From contig JADQBT010000001.1 of NCBI GenBank assembly GCA_016278485.1, forward strand, positions 1-64,000: 64,000 nucleotides of DNA, given 5' to 3'. Under the pieces are notes generated by a model. It was not told the DNA's origin and ran no database searches. It saw nothing but the letters and a program-made list of their open reading frames with translations. This document shows, piece after piece, positions 27,214-37,043 of this stretch. Every line of letters starts with the position of its first letter. Position 1 is the stretch's first letter. Source of the DNA: Halanaerobiales bacterium. GTDB lineage: Bacteria > Bacillota > Halanaerobiia > Halanaerobiales > Halanaerobiaceae. The position numbers and the translations under genes were made by a program.

Positions 27214-27232
27214 TTTTCGAGGGGGAAGGTTT

Positions 27233-27967
27233 ATGTTTAATTTACTCAGAAAAAAGTTTTATTATATTAAAAATTTAATAAGTAAATTTATTATGGCAAA
27301 AAATAATGAAGAACAGGAGATTTATTATATTGGTAGTAGTGAAAGATTGCCACCACCACTGGAAGATGAGGAAGAACATATTTTATTAAATAAGATGGCA
27401 AATGGAGATGAACAGGTTAGAGACCTTTTAATTGAACATAATTTACGTCTGGTAGTTTATATTGCAAAGAAATTTACTAATACAGGTATTGATATAGAAG
27501 ATCTAGTCTCAATCGGGACGATTGGATTAATTAAAGCTGTTAAAACTTTTGATGTAAGCAAAAATATTAAATTAGCTACTTATGCTTCTCGTTGCATAGA
27601 AAATGAAATATTAATGTATCTAAGAAAGAACAATCGTAGAAAAACTGAGGTTTATTTTGATGATCCACTTAATATTGATTGGGATGGAAATGAACTTAAA
27701 TTATCAGATATACTGGGTACAGAAGAAGATCTTATTTATCAAAATATTGAACAAGAAGTAAATTGGAAACTATTAAAGCTTGCTATGGGTAGTCTAACAG
27801 GCAGGGAAAAGAAGATTTTAATTTTAAGATATGGATTACTTAAAAAAGGAGAAAGGAAAACACAAAAAGATGTAGCTGATCTATTGGGAATATCACAATC
27901 TTATATTTCCAGATTAGAAAAAAGAATTATAAAAAAATTGAAGAAAGAAATCTCTAGAATGGTTTAA
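27233..27967 (+). CDS. sigE: Sporulation sigma factor SigE (pro-form)
   Basis: The 244-residue sigma factor directs early mother-cell transcription. An N-terminal pro-sequence of about 25-30 residues precedes EIYYIGSSE, near where SpoIIGA cleaves in relatives. Region 2 is well kept ([34 protein letters not shown]), as is [13 protein letters not shown], and the region 4 helix is [22 protein letters not shown] precedes the ATG. Confidence 0.96.
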   Translation: MFNLLRKKFYYIKNLISKFIMAKNNEEQEIYYIGSSERLPPPLEDEEEHILLNKMANGDEQVRDLLIEHNLRLVVYIAKKFTNTGIDIEDLVSIGTIGLIKAVKTFDVSKNIKLATYASRCIENEILMYLRKNNRRKTEVYFDDPLNIDWDGNELKLSDILGTEEDLIYQNIEQEVNWKLLKLAMGSLTGREKKILILRYGLLKKGERKTQKDVADLLGISQSYISRLEKRIIKKLKKEISRMV

Positions 27968-28075
27968 AAAGCCATATATTTTTTACCTTCAGCAGTAAAA
28001 TTTTGTATGTATAATTAAAATATTCCTGGTAATAATGATAATGTAGTAAATAATGTAACTGCTGGAGGGATTAAG

Positions 28076-28861
28076 ATGGGTCAAAAAGTTGAAATAAGTG
28101 GTGTTAATACTTCAGAAATACCAGTATTATCACATGAAAAAATGATGGAATTATTTAAAGAAATGCATTTAGGTGCACCTGAGGCAAGACAAACACTTGC
28201 TCATGGTAATCTGAGACTCGTATTAAGTGTAATTCAGCGGTTTAGCAACCGGGGTGAGAATGCAGATGACCTTTTTCAGGTTGGTTGTATAGGACTGATG
28301 AAGGCAATTGATAATTTCGACTTGTCAAAAAAAGTTAGATTTTCTACTTATGCTGTTCCTATGATAATTGGTGAGATCAGACGTTACCTAAGAGATAATA
28401 ACCCGATAAGAGTCAGTCGTTCTCTTAGAGATACAGCTTATAAGGCAATTCAAATGAAGGAGACTCTTAAAAATAAAAATTCTGAAGAACCAACGATGAC
28501 ACAAATTGCTAAAAAACTTGATATACCTCGTTCTAAAATAGTTTATGCATTAGATGCAATTCAGGATCCTATCTCTTTATTTGAACCAATTTATAATGAT
28601 GGTGGAGATCCGATTTTTGTTATGGATCAAATTAGTGATGAAAAATCAGAAGATGAAATCTGGTTGGAAGGTATTGCGGTTAGGGAAGGTTTACGAAAAC
28701 TTGATGAAAGAGAAAAAATAATTTTAACTTATCGTTTCTATGGTGGGAAAACACAGATGGAAGTAGCTGATGAGATTGGCATTTCTCAGGCTCAGGTTTC
28801 CAGATTAGAAAAAGCTGCTCTAAAAAGACTCCAACGTTATGTTAAGGAGGAGAAAAAATGA
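28076..28861 (+). CDS. sigG: Sporulation sigma factor SigG
   Basis: The 261-residue sigma factor directs late forespore transcription. The N-terminal VEISGVNTSEIPVL segment is typical of SigG and separates it from SigF. Region 2 (ADDLFQVGCIGLMKAIDNFD), the region 3 part (NPIRVSRSLRD) and the region 4 helix (SQAQVSRLEK) are intact. It lies 108 bases after sigE, and its stop overlaps the spoIIR start by four bases (ATGA), an arrangement that would bring the sigE-activating signal under the same transcript. Confidence 0.95.
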   Translation: MGQKVEISGVNTSEIPVLSHEKMMELFKEMHLGAPEARQTLAHGNLRLVLSVIQRFSNRGENADDLFQVGCIGLMKAIDNFDLSKKVRFSTYAVPMIIGEIRRYLRDNNPIRVSRSLRDTAYKAIQMKETLKNKNSEEPTMTQIAKKLDIPRSKIVYALDAIQDPISLFEPIYNDGGDPIFVMDQISDEKSEDEIWLEGIAVREGLRKLDEREKIILTYRFYGGKTQMEVADEIGISQAQVSRLEKAALKRLQRYVKEEKK

Positions 28862-29523
28862 GCAGAAAGATGAGTAGAATAAAATTACAGTTATTAATTA
28901 TGGGACTTTTGTTAATCTATTTAACAATTTCAGTATATGCCAATTTTCAAAGTGAAGGTTATCCACAAAAAATTGCGCGAGCTTATAGAAATGAAAGTCT
29001 AGTAAGACTGCACATTTTGGCAAATAGTGATTCTGCTTTTGATCAGTATTTGAAAAGACAGGTAAGAGACTATTTGTTAGAAAATTTTTCCGGAAATAAT
29101 TGGTTAAAGGATATATCTAATGAGCAGTTGCTAACAATGCAAAATAAACTTAATAGTTACATTAATCAATTAGGAGTAAATTATAAAATTAAAGTTGAAC
29201 AGGGGGTTTATAAGTTTCCCAAACGGACTTATAGTAAATTGACATTACCAGCTGGTAATTATCAAGCAGTTAAAGTTATAATTGGACAGGCAGCGGGAGC
29301 TAATTGGTGGTGTGTACTTTCTCCCCCTGTTTGTTTTAATGATAAAAAAGTTGGACAAAAAGATATAAAGGTAAAATCATTTTTAGTAAATTGGTTAAAT
29401 GATGCACGAGACAAATCCTTACTGCATAATCTGGCAGTAGGGGGGAGCAACTATGAAAGAGTCGGAATTGAAATCTCGCGACGTTATAGATATCAAAACT
29501 GGCCGAAAAATTGGATATATTGA
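28858..29523 (+). CDS. spoIIR: Stage II sporulation protein R (SpoIIR)
   Basis: The 221-residue secreted protein signals from forespore to mother cell by activating SpoIIGA. A membrane/signal segment (about residues 9-28) ends in VYA. Family motifs follow: VRLHILANSDS near residue 48, VRDYLLE, LPAGNYQAV near 130 and NWWCVLSPPVCF near 150. The last 23 codons are also read in another frame as the start of the ylmC-like gene, a 71-base overlap. Length is normal for SpoIIR. Confidence 0.93.
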   Translation: MSRKMSRIKLQLLIMGLLLIYLTISVYANFQSEGYPQKIARAYRNESLVRLHILANSDSAFDQYLKRQVRDYLLENFSGNNWLKDISNEQLLTMQNKLNSYINQLGVNYKIKVEQGVYKFPKRTYSKLTLPAGNYQAVKVIIGQAAGANWWCVLSPPVCFNDKKVGQKDIKVKSFLVNWLNDARDKSLLHNLAVGGSNYERVGIEISRRYRYQNWPKNWIY

Positions 29524-29716
29524 TGATGTAGAAATTGATCCTGATGCTGGTCAAATTAAAGCCTTAATCATACCAGAAAAGAAAAAAAATTGGTATCAGT
29601 TTTTTTCAGGTCGAGAAAAAAAGACTATTAATTGGAATGATATATATTTGATTGGCAAGGATGTAATCTTGATTAAAGATCAAAATAATTATGAAGAGTT
29701 AGATAATGAATTTTAA
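29453..29716 (+). CDS. YlmC/YmxH family PRC-barrel protein
   Basis: The 87-residue product is a PRC-barrel protein of the YlmC/YmxH sporulation family (RDVIDIKTGRKIGYIDDVEID). Its function is unclear. GGGGGGAG seven bases before the ATG is a strong ribosome binding site, although it lies inside spoIIR; the reading frame is one base shifted from spoIIR. Homologues are usually found near spoIIR, sigE or pgeF, which supports the call. Confidence 0.88.
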   Translation: MKESELKSRDVIDIKTGRKIGYIDDVEIDPDAGQIKALIIPEKKKNWYQFFSGREKKTINWNDIYLIGKDVILIKDQNNYEELDNEF

Positions 29717-29743
29717 AAACCGGCCTAGCCGGTTTTATTCTTT
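29716..29743 (+). terminator. Intrinsic terminator after the sporulation set
   Basis: AAAACCGGC and GCCGGTTTT form a nine-pair stem around the three-base loop CTA, followed by a T-rich stretch. It separates the sigE-sigG-spoIIR-ylmC unit from pgeF. Confidence 0.85.
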
Positions 29744-29761
29744 TAAAAATAAAATTAATTA

Positions 29762-29770
29762 TGTTATACT
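29762..29770 (+). promoter_or_regulatory. Extended -10 promoter for the pgeF-divIVA unit
   Basis: TGTTATACT is an extended -10 (TGnTATACT). A poor -35 candidate, TTTAAA, is 17 bases upstream. The start codon of pgeF lies 46 bases downstream and a terminator lies just before, which fits the start of a new unit. Confidence 0.45.
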
Positions 29771-29815
29771 ATTATAAAGAACTACTAAATAATTTATGAG
29801 AAAGGGTTGTTCGGA

Positions 29816-30631
29816 ATGTTTTCCTGGAAAAATAGGACAAATTTATCTTATTTAGAAATCGATGAATTTGCAGCAGCAGGAATAGTAGCAGTTTTTTCAA
29901 GTCGCAAAGGTGGTTTTAGTGAAGACCAATATAAGTCATTGAATTTAGCTTTTCATGTAGGAGATAATAAAGAATTGGTTTTGGCTAATAGAAATAAATT
30001 TGCCAATCTATTTTCCATAGATAGTCATGACTTTGTCTGTGCTGAGCAGATACATGGTAATCAGATAGCTCTTGTAGATAAGAATCAAAAAGGTGCTGGT
30101 GCAGTTGATTTAGAATCTGCTTTGCAAGGATATGATGGGTTAATTACCAACTGTAGCCAACTACCTATTTTTTCATTCTATGCAGATTGTGTTCCTATCT
30201 ATTTATATGACCCAATCCAGGGTGTGATAGGTTTGGCGCATTCAGGTTGGCCAGGAACTTATAAAAAAATAGCTTTACAGTTGATAAATAAAGCTCAAAT
30301 TAATTTTTCTTCAAAGTTGACTGATCTATATCTGGCAATTGGTCCTTCAATAAGTGGAGTAAATTATGAAGTTTCGGCTGAACTAGCTAAAAAGTTTAAA
30401 TCCAAATTTCCCGATTTGATTCAAGAAGTTTTAAGTAGTTCAGATCGGGAAGGACATTATTTATTAGATTTATCTTTACTGAACAAATTAATGATTATTA
30501 AAAAAGGTATTCCTCGCAAAAATATAATTATGGCCAATTTATGTACTTATGCAAATAAAGATGATTTTTTTTCATACCGACGTGAGCCGGGTGAAACTGG
30601 TAGAATGGCCAGTATGATGATGTTACCTTGA
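29816..30631 (+). CDS. pgeF: Multicopper polyphenol oxidase / purine nucleosidase family protein (YlmD/PgeF)
   Basis: The 271-residue protein is of the YfiH/LACC1 family. The metal-site residues are the histidine of EQIHGNQ, the cysteine of YADCVPI and the histidine of LAHSGW. Members are reported to remove wrongly built peptidoglycan precursors (PgeF) and to split purine nucleosides; which applies here is unknown, but the cell-wall setting favours the former. ATG at 29816 has nine bases to AAAGGG; TTG at 29807 is too close. Confidence 0.9.
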   Translation: MFSWKNRTNLSYLEIDEFAAAGIVAVFSSRKGGFSEDQYKSLNLAFHVGDNKELVLANRNKFANLFSIDSHDFVCAEQIHGNQIALVDKNQKGAGAVDLESALQGYDGLITNCSQLPIFSFYADCVPIYLYDPIQGVIGLAHSGWPGTYKKIALQLINKAQINFSSKLTDLYLAIGPSISGVNYEVSAELAKKFKSKFPDLIQEVLSSSDREGHYLLDLSLLNKLMIIKKGIPRKNIIMANLCTYANKDDFFSYRREPGETGRMASMMMLP

Positions 30632-30650
30632 ATAAATAAGGAGATAATTC

Positions 30651-31604
30651 ATGAATTATTCCCCACAGAACCAGAAAGATTATAAAACAACTTCAGTTAG
30701 AAAAAGAGAGCAGAAAAAAAGTAAACTTTCTTATTTTGTTTTTTTGTTTATAGCAATATTATTAGTTATTATTATCTATCAGTTAATTGATCTTAGAAAT
30801 TTTAAGTTAGCTACTGCAGTGCACGGTGAGGTAATAGATGGTTTTAAAAGCAAGGCATTGGTAATCAGAGAAGAAAAAGTATTTAGAGCACCTTATAAGG
30901 GAATCGTTGAAGTATTAAAAGAAGAAAATCAACGTATTAATAGTGGTGAGAAAGTAGCTATTATAAAAAATCAGAGTAATCAATACCCCATTTATAATCA
31001 TCGAGCAGGGATTATTAGCTATGCAACAGATGGTTTAGAGAAGATTTTAAATGAGCAAAGTTTAGCAGATATTTCTGTGCAAAATTTAAATAATTATGAA
31101 AGATCATATCAGCATCTTATAAATAATAATCGCGTCCAAAAAGGTGAGCCTGTTTATCGCATAGTTAATAACTATCAACTTTATCTTGCTGTTCCAACAA
31201 CAAGTCAAGAAGCTGAAGAATATAGATTGGGAGAAATTATATTTATTAATGATGGGAAAGATGATGATTTAATTGAAGGTGAAATTATAAGAATAGATAA
31301 TAACATAGAGCAAAGTTTAATTATAGTTAAACTTGAAAGATATATACCACGTTGGACGAATTTGCGTTGGGTTGATGTAAGATTTATAAAAAATATATAT
31401 AGAGGGATACGCATACCCAGGAAAGCAATCTTTACCAAGCCTGATGGGCAGGGTGTTTTATTGTTACGTAATAGTGGTAGCTATTTTTTTAGAGAAATTA
31501 TTATTGTAGATGGTAATGATAATCATGCTATAGTTGAAGGATTGGATGTCGGTGATAATGTAATTACCAATCCTGAAGATTTTAATTTTGGTCGGAAAGG
31601 ATGA
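30651..31604 (+). CDS. HlyD-family membrane-fusion-like protein
   Basis: The 317-residue protein has a very basic N-terminus, one membrane helix (about residues 25-47) and an extracytoplasmic part with a lipoyl/barrel-sandwich half motif (RAPYKGIVEVLKEENQRINSGEKVA). This is the layout of HlyD-type adaptor proteins. No transporter gene is adjacent. Similar proteins occur between pgeF and ylmE in clostridial division clusters, so a role in envelope or division assembly is possible but unproven. Confidence 0.75.
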   Translation: MNYSPQNQKDYKTTSVRKREQKKSKLSYFVFLFIAILLVIIIYQLIDLRNFKLATAVHGEVIDGFKSKALVIREEKVFRAPYKGIVEVLKEENQRINSGEKVAIIKNQSNQYPIYNHRAGIISYATDGLEKILNEQSLADISVQNLNNYERSYQHLINNNRVQKGEPVYRIVNNYQLYLAVPTTSQEAEEYRLGEIIFINDGKDDDLIEGEIIRIDNNIEQSLIIVKLERYIPRWTNLRWVDVRFIKNIYRGIRIPRKAIFTKPDGQGVLLLRNSGSYFFREIIIVDGNDNHAIVEGLDVGDNVITNPEDFNFGRKG

Positions 31605-31610
31605 TCTAAT

Positions 31611-32306
31611 TTGGAAGGAAATGATTTAAAAGAGAGACTAATTGAACTACAAAAAAGAATCAGAAAAGCTTGTCAACAAAGTGGACGGGAAGAAAAGAAT
31701 GTTCAATTAATTGCTGTGAGTAAAAATCATGCACAAAGTGAGATTGAATTTTTGCAAAAGGAAGGTCTCTGTATTTTTGGAGAGAGCAGAGTGCAAGAAT
31801 TACAAGAGAAAAATGAGAAAATAGCTAATATTAACTGGCATTTTATTGGACACTTGCAAAGAAATAAAGTAAAATATTTAATGAGGATGCCTGAATGTAA
31901 AATGATCGAATCATTAGATAGTTGGAGACTGGCCAAAGAAATTAATAAAAGGGCCAAAAAAAATAACAGGACAATAGAGGTTTTAGTAGAAGTTAATATT
32001 TCTGGCGATGAAAATAAATTTGGTATTTTACCAGCAGAAGTTCGTAACTTTATGCAAAAGGTTGTTAAATTAGATCATTTAAAAATTAAAGGGATGATGA
32101 CTATTGTGCCTCATCTAGATGACCCTGAAAAAACACGAACTTTTTTCCGCGAGATGAAAACTATGCAAACTAAGTTAAATGAAGATGGATTTAACTTACC
32201 CGAATTATCGATGGGAATGAGTAATGATTTTGAAGTAGCTATTGAAGAAGGTGCCACTATGATTAGAATTGGTACTGCTCTTTTTGGATCTAGACAATAT
32301 GCGTGA
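31611..32306 (+). CDS. ylmE: PLP homeostasis protein YlmE (YggS family)
   Basis: The 231-residue protein is a single-domain pyridoxal-phosphate protein of the YggS/PROSC family. The cofactor lysine is in LIAVSKNH near residue 37, and the phosphate-binding SMGMSNDFEVAIEEG lies near 200. The family balances free PLP and amino acid pools. It starts at TTG (31611) after AAAGGA. In most Firmicutes sepF follows; here YggT comes 20 bases later instead. Confidence 0.93.
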   Translation: MEGNDLKERLIELQKRIRKACQQSGREEKNVQLIAVSKNHAQSEIEFLQKEGLCIFGESRVQELQEKNEKIANINWHFIGHLQRNKVKYLMRMPECKMIESLDSWRLAKEINKRAKKNNRTIEVLVEVNISGDENKFGILPAEVRNFMQKVVKLDHLKIKGMMTIVPHLDDPEKTRTFFREMKTMQTKLNEDGFNLPELSMGMSNDFEVAIEEGATMIRIGTALFGSRQYA

Positions 32307-32326
32307 AATTTTAGGAGGTGGAAAGT

Positions 32327-32596
32327 ATGATGATTACTTATAGAATAATTGATGCTGCATTTGAGATTATAAATATTATGATTATTATCAGGGTGATTCT
32401 TTCTTGGTTACAACCAACAATTAGTGATGCCCGTTGGAGAAAGGCTATTAATCTTATCTATAAATTTACTGAGCCAATTCTTGAACCAATTAGAAGAATA
32501 CTTCCAACTGGAAGTATTGGCATAGATTTTTCTCCCCTGGTTGCTATCTTTGCGTTATCAATTATTCGCAATTTTATATTTAGTATCTTATTTTAA
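32327..32596 (+). CDS. YggT/YlmG family membrane protein
   Basis: The 89-residue protein has two hydrophobic segments separated by the family motif FTEPILEPIRRILP. YggT/YlmG proteins sit in division clusters and have been tied to nucleoid or envelope organisation, without a firm mechanism. ATG at 32327 is eight bases after AGGAGG; an upstream GTG overlaps that site. Confidence 0.92.
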   Translation: MMITYRIIDAAFEIINIMIIIRVILSWLQPTISDARWRKAINLIYKFTEPILEPIRRILPTGSIGIDFSPLVAIFALSIIRNFIFSILF

Positions 32597-32614
32597 TATT
32601 GGAGGTCAGAATAA

Positions 32615-33403
32615 ATGTTAGACAAGGAACGCTTATTATCTCATTTGCATAGTGAAGACGACCAACTCTTAGGTAGTCATATATTGGATAAGATAGAGAT
32701 GGTTTTAAATAGACATAAAGAACAAGCAACTGATTTTTTAAATCCTTATCAGAGAGAGATAGCCCGCGGTCTTCTTGAGCAAATTTCTGATATTAATTTT
32801 CGCGAAGAGGGTGGATATAGACAAGCTGAACGTAAAAGAATAGTTATTTTCCCGGAATATCTATTTCCAGACTTAGTTCCAGCTCAAATTGATGTTTTAA
32901 AAATTAGTGGTAACTTTTCTTTCCAGAGCATTAGTCATCGTGATTTTTTGGGTGCTATCCTAGGATTAGGTATCCAGCGAAAAGTGATTGGGGATTTATT
33001 AGTACTTGATGGTTATGCCCAGGTTATTGCTGCCAAAGAGATTAGCGAATTTATAGAATTAAAACTGATGAAAGTGCACGAGGTGCCGGTTGAAATTGAA
33101 GCAATTGAAGCTGAACAACTTGAAATACCAGTCCAACATACCAAGGAAATAAAAACAACTGTACCCTCTATGCGACTAGATGCAGTCGCTAGTTCTGGAT
33201 TCGGTGATTCGCGGAGCAAGATGACTAGATATATTAAAGGTGGTAGAGTTAAATTAAATTACAAGGAAGAGAAAGATCCAGCAGCTGATGTTGAATTAGG
33301 TGACTTAATATCTGTTAGAGGACGGGGACGGGTAGAAGTTGCGGTGGATAACGGTTTTTCGAACCGGGGTCGGATTAAACTTATTTTAAAAAGATATACT
33401 TAA
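32615..33403 (+). CDS. ylmH: S4-domain RNA-binding protein YlmH
   Basis: The 262-residue protein has an N-terminal YlmH domain and a C-terminal S4 RNA-binding domain starting near residue 180 (MRLDAVASSGFGDSRSKM). YlmH proteins bind ribosomes and have been linked to rescue of stalled 50S subunits, which is interesting because RqcH is also encoded in this window (48852). GGAGG precedes the ATG. Confidence 0.93.
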   Translation: MLDKERLLSHLHSEDDQLLGSHILDKIEMVLNRHKEQATDFLNPYQREIARGLLEQISDINFREEGGYRQAERKRIVIFPEYLFPDLVPAQIDVLKISGNFSFQSISHRDFLGAILGLGIQRKVIGDLLVLDGYAQVIAAKEISEFIELKLMKVHEVPVEIEAIEAEQLEIPVQHTKEIKTTVPSMRLDAVASSGFGDSRSKMTRYIKGGRVKLNYKEEKDPAADVELGDLISVRGRGRVEVAVDNGFSNRGRIKLILKRYT

Positions 33404-33418
33404 TTAAAGGAGGAAGCT

Positions 33419-33898
33419 ATGAAATTATCACCACTTGATATTTATAATAAAGAGTTTAAAAAATCAACTTTTGGATATAATACAGCACAGGTTGATGAAT
33501 TTATGGATGAAGTAGGAATGGCTTATGAGCGTCTCTTAAAAGAATTAAATAATCTGCAAGAAGAAAAAAAAGGTCTTGAAGAAAAGTTGAGTAATTATCA
33601 AGCGATTGAAGAAAGGCTAGCATCTACGCTTAGCTCTATGCAAGATACTGTTAAGGAAAGAACAAAACAGGCTAAAAATGAAGCTGATATGATTATTCAA
33701 CGAGCTGAGATGAAAGCTGATCAGATAATTAAAGATACTGAGGCAGAAATAAGCCAAGAGAAAAGAAAACTTGATCAACTTAGAGAACAGAGGAATTTTT
33801 TCCGAATTAGATTTAAAACTTTATTGGAAAGTCATCTGGAATTATTAGAAGAAGATAAGCAGAAAAAGAAAACTAAGCAGGAGAGCTCGGTCTCTTGA
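33419..33898 (+). CDS. divIVA: Cell division protein DivIVA
   Basis: The 159-residue coiled-coil protein marks curved membrane at septa and poles. The N-terminal membrane-binding domain is typical: LSPLDIYNKEFKKS followed by FGYNTAQVDEFMDEV. Two long heptad-rich helices fill the rest. GGAGGAAG precedes the ATG. It closes the ylm unit and is followed by the ileS promoter. Confidence 0.95.
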   Translation: MKLSPLDIYNKEFKKSTFGYNTAQVDEFMDEVGMAYERLLKELNNLQEEKKGLEEKLSNYQAIEERLASTLSSMQDTVKERTKQAKNEADMIIQRAEMKADQIIKDTEAEISQEKRKLDQLREQRNFFRIRFKTLLESHLELLEEDKQKKKTKQESSVS

Positions 33899-33912
33899 CT
33901 TGTTTAAAAACC

Positions 33913-33941
33913 TTGACGTAGAACTTTATTTAGTTTATAAT
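33913..33941 (+). promoter_or_regulatory. Sigma-A type promoter of ileS
   Basis: TTGACG (33913-33918) and TATAAT (33936-33941) have exactly 17 bases between them. Transcription would begin about 33948, at the left edge of the T-box leader. Confidence 0.8.
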
Positions 33942-33947
33942 TGAGAA

Positions 33948-34196
33948 AAATGTAATATCGTGCAAATGCTTTGAATAGGAGAGTAATGATTAAAATAAGT
34001 GAAAGCGAACTGGGTACGGTGAGAGCCAGCCACTTTTTAATCATGAAGATCACCTATGAGTTATCAAGCCGAAAATAAGTAGGTTTGGATCGTCTACCGG
34101 CGTTAACGGTCAATGAGATTATTTCTGTGAGAGGAATAAAATCAGGGTGGTACCGCGGTCCTTCGCCCCTGCATGGGTGAAAGGGCTTTTTTTAAT
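33948..34196 (+). promoter_or_regulatory. T-box leader, isoleucine specific
   Basis: The 345-base gap before ileS is a T-box riboswitch. Stem I elements are AGCGAACTGG and GGTGAGAGCCAG (34008-34029). The probable specifier codon is ATC (34049-34051) in the usual GAAG-ATC-ACC setting and reads isoleucine. The T-box bulge GGGTGGTACCGCGG lies at 34145-34158, and a terminator stem (34159-34188, ending in a T run to about 34193) overlaps it. Uncharged tRNA-Ile pairing with specifier and bulge would permit read-through into ileS. Both the signature and the gene downstream agree. Confidence 0.95.
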
Positions 34197-34242
34197 GTCT
34201 ATTTATTTTATAATATAAATCAAGGAAGGTGTGGATTGTAAA

Positions 34243-37023
34243 ATGGGTTATAAAGAAACAATTAATTTACCTAATACAGATTTCCCGATGCGGGCTAATC
34301 TGAGTGAAAGAGAACTGGATTTTCAAAAGTTTTGGGCGGAGAATAAAATTTACGAAAAAGCAGTTGCAAATAGGGAGGATAGTGAACCTTTTATTCTGCA
34401 TGATGGTCCTCCTTATGCCAATGGAGATATTCATATTGGGCATGCTTTAAATAAGATTTTAAAAGATATTGTGACTAGGTATAAAACATTACAGGGTTAC
34501 TATTCTCCTTATGTACCTGGTTGGGATACACATGGTCTACCTATTGAGCATCAGGTGACAAAAGATATGGGAGATGCTGCAAAAGAACTTTCAATTGAAG
34601 ATCTAAGAGAGCGTTGTACTGAATATGCTCTTAAATATGTTGAACGGCAGAAAGAACAATTTAAGCGTTTAGGTGTTTGGGGTGAATGGGAAAAACCTTA
34701 TCTGACTTTAAATCCTGAATATGAAGTAAAACAAATTGAAGTTTTTGGTGAAATGGCCAAAAAGGATCTCTTTTATAGAGGTAAAAAGCCAGTTCACTGG
34801 TGTCCAAATTGTGAAACAGCATTAGCAGAAGCTGAAGTTGAACATGGTGAGGATAGATCACCTTCAATTTATGTGAAATTTCCCGTTAAAAACGAAATGC
34901 AGGCAGGTGGAGTAACTTTAAAGCCTGAAGATAGTTATTTAGTTATCTGGACTACTACCCCCTGGACAATTCCCTCTAATTTAGCTATTACCCTCCATCC
35001 AAGTTATCCTTATGTAGTCGTAGAAGTTGCAGGGGAAAAGTTAGTAATGGCTGAAGAGTTAGTTGAATCTGTAATGAAAGTAACTGGAATTAAAGAATAC
35101 GAAGTAATAAGTGAACCTTTCAGTGGCAAAGTACTTGAAAGAAAAAAATGTGTTCATCCTTTAATGGATCGCGATTCATTGATTATTATTGGTGATCATG
35201 TTACTCTTGAGCAAGGTTCTGGTTGTGTTCACACGGCGCCAGGTCATGGTCATGAAGATTATATAGTTGGTCGTGAATATGATTTAGATATTTATGCACC
35301 GATGGATAATAAAGGATATTTTACTGAAGAAGCTAAACAATTTGCTGGCAAACACTATGATGAAGTTAATATCATGGTTACTGAAGCTTTGAAAGAGGAT
35401 AATCTATTGATGGATTTAAGTTTTATCGATCATCAATATCCACATTGTTGGCGCTGTAAGGGAAATCTTATTTTTAGAGCTACTGATCAGTGGTTTGCTT
35501 CAATTGAGGCCATCAAGGAAGAAGCCTTAAAAGCAATTCATGAAGTTGATTGGTATCCTGCCTGGGGTGAAGAACGCATGGCAAATATGATTGCTGATCG
35601 TTCTGATTGGTGTATTTCCCGCCAGAAAAAATGGGGTGTACCAATTCCTATCTATTATTGTGATGATTGTCAAGAAGCTATCATCAATGATGATACATTA
35701 GATGCTTTAAAAGAGGTTGTTGCTAAAGAAGGTTCGGGTGCCTGGTATAAATATACAGCTAGTGAACTTTTACCTAAAGGCTATCAATGTCCTCATTGTG
35801 GTGGTACCGAATTCAGTCAAGAAGAAGATATTATGGATGTCTGGTTTGATTCAGGTTCCAGTCATAAAGCTGTCCTGGAAAGCAGAGATAATCTAGAATG
35901 GCCTTCTCAGCTTTATCTAGAGGGGACTGATCAGTATCGCGGTTGGTTTAACTCTTCTCTTTTAACAGCTGTTGCAACTGAAGGTCGTGCTCCTTATCAT
36001 GAAGTCGTAACAAACGGATTTACAGTTGATAATAAGGGAATTAAGATGTCTAAATCACAAGGTAATGTTGTTTCACCATTTAAAGTTATTGACCAATATG
36101 GTGCTGATATTTTACGTCTCTGGGTAGCATCTTCTGATTTTAAAAATGATATTAGAGTTTCAGATGATATATTAAAACAGAATTCGGAAGTATATCGAAG
36201 AATAAGAAATACATTTAGATTTATTTTAGGAAATATTAGTGATTTCGTTTATGAGGATGACTATCTTCCTTATGCAGAAAGAACAGAGATTGATCGCTGG
36301 ATAATGATTAGATTACAGGAGTTAGTTCTTAAATCAACTGCAGCTTATGATAAATATGAGTACCATCGAGTTTATCATGATGTGCATAATTTCTGTACAG
36401 TAGAGATGAGTTCACTTTATGTTGATATTTCTAAAGATAGACTCTATACTGATGGAACAGCCTCTCACAGTAGAAGGGCTGCTCAGAGTACTCTTTATGA
36501 TATTTTGATGGCTCTTGTAAAACTTGTTTCACCGATTTTAATTCATACGGCTGAAGAAGTTTGGCAGTTCCTACCTGAAGCTGATTGCCCTAGTGAAAGT
36601 GTATTTCTGACAGATTGGCCGGTAGTAGATGAGAATTATCAAGATGAAGAATTAATGAAGAGATGGGAAAGATTATTAGCAATCAGAAAAGATGTTGCTA
36701 AAGCACTTGAACTAGCAAGAGCTGAAAAGGAAATAGGTAACTCACTAGATGCTCGGGTTACTCTTTACCCAGTTAATGATTCGCAAAAAGAATTTCTTTC
36801 AGATCATTTGCTACAACTTGCTGATCTCTTTATTGTCTCACAGGCTGAATTAGGTGAAGGTAAACCTGAAGAAGCTTATCAAGGACAAGAAACAAAAGTT
36901 TCTGTTAAAGTAACTTCAGCTAAGGGTGAAAAATGTGCTCGTTGTTGGAAGTTTAGTGAAACTGTAGGCGATGATGAAGAGCATGAAGATTTATGTGAAC
37001 GGTGTTCCACTGTTGTAAATTAA
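34243..37023 (+). CDS. ileS: Isoleucyl-tRNA synthetase
   Basis: The 926-residue class I synthetase charges tRNA-Ile and edits valine. HIGH is kept ([11 protein letters not shown]), as is the editing-domain [10 protein letters not shown] region, the KMSKS loop (IKMSKSQGN) and the C-terminal zinc site with paired cysteines (CARCW and CERC). ATG at 34243 gives the conserved start with [12 protein letters not shown] at 34231 overlaps the AAGGAAGGTG site. Its expression is set by the T-box upstream. Confidence 0.98.
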   Translation: MGYKETINLPNTDFPMRANLSERELDFQKFWAENKIYEKAVANREDSEPFILHDGPPYANGDIHIGHALNKILKDIVTRYKTLQGYYSPYVPGWDTHGLPIEHQVTKDMGDAAKELSIEDLRERCTEYALKYVERQKEQFKRLGVWGEWEKPYLTLNPEYEVKQIEVFGEMAKKDLFYRGKKPVHWCPNCETALAEAEVEHGEDRSPSIYVKFPVKNEMQAGGVTLKPEDSYLVIWTTTPWTIPSNLAITLHPSYPYVVVEVAGEKLVMAEELVESVMKVTGIKEYEVISEPFSGKVLERKKCVHPLMDRDSLIIIGDHVTLEQGSGCVHTAPGHGHEDYIVGREYDLDIYAPMDNKGYFTEEAKQFAGKHYDEVNIMVTEALKEDNLLMDLSFIDHQYPHCWRCKGNLIFRATDQWFASIEAIKEEALKAIHEVDWYPAWGEERMANMIADRSDWCISRQKKWGVPIPIYYCDDCQEAIINDDTLDALKEVVAKEGSGAWYKYTASELLPKGYQCPHCGGTEFSQEEDIMDVWFDSGSSHKAVLESRDNLEWPSQLYLEGTDQYRGWFNSSLLTAVATEGRAPYHEVVTNGFTVDNKGIKMSKSQGNVVSPFKVIDQYGADILRLWVASSDFKNDIRVSDDILKQNSEVYRRIRNTFRFILGNISDFVYEDDYLPYAERTEIDRWIMIRLQELVLKSTAAYDKYEYHRVYHDVHNFCTVEMSSLYVDISKDRLYTDGTASHSRRAAQSTLYDILMALVKLVSPILIHTAEEVWQFLPEADCPSESVFLTDWPVVDENYQDEELMKRWERLLAIRKDVAKALELARAEKEIGNSLDARVTLYPVNDSQKEFLSDHLLQLADLFIVSQAELGEGKPEEAYQGQETKVSVKVTSAKGEKCARCWKFSETVGDDEEHEDLCERCSTVVN

Positions 37024-37043
37024 TAGATAAATAAAAGGACCCT

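Noticed and set aside
28003-28040. SigF/SigG-type promoter before sigG (GTATG, then GGTAATAATG)
   Set aside because: Spacing and bases fit neither consensus well, and the region is AT-rich enough for chance matches.
34041-34196. The repeats and hairpins before ileS as a novel element
   Set aside because: They are fully explained by a standard T-box leader with an isoleucine ATC specifier.
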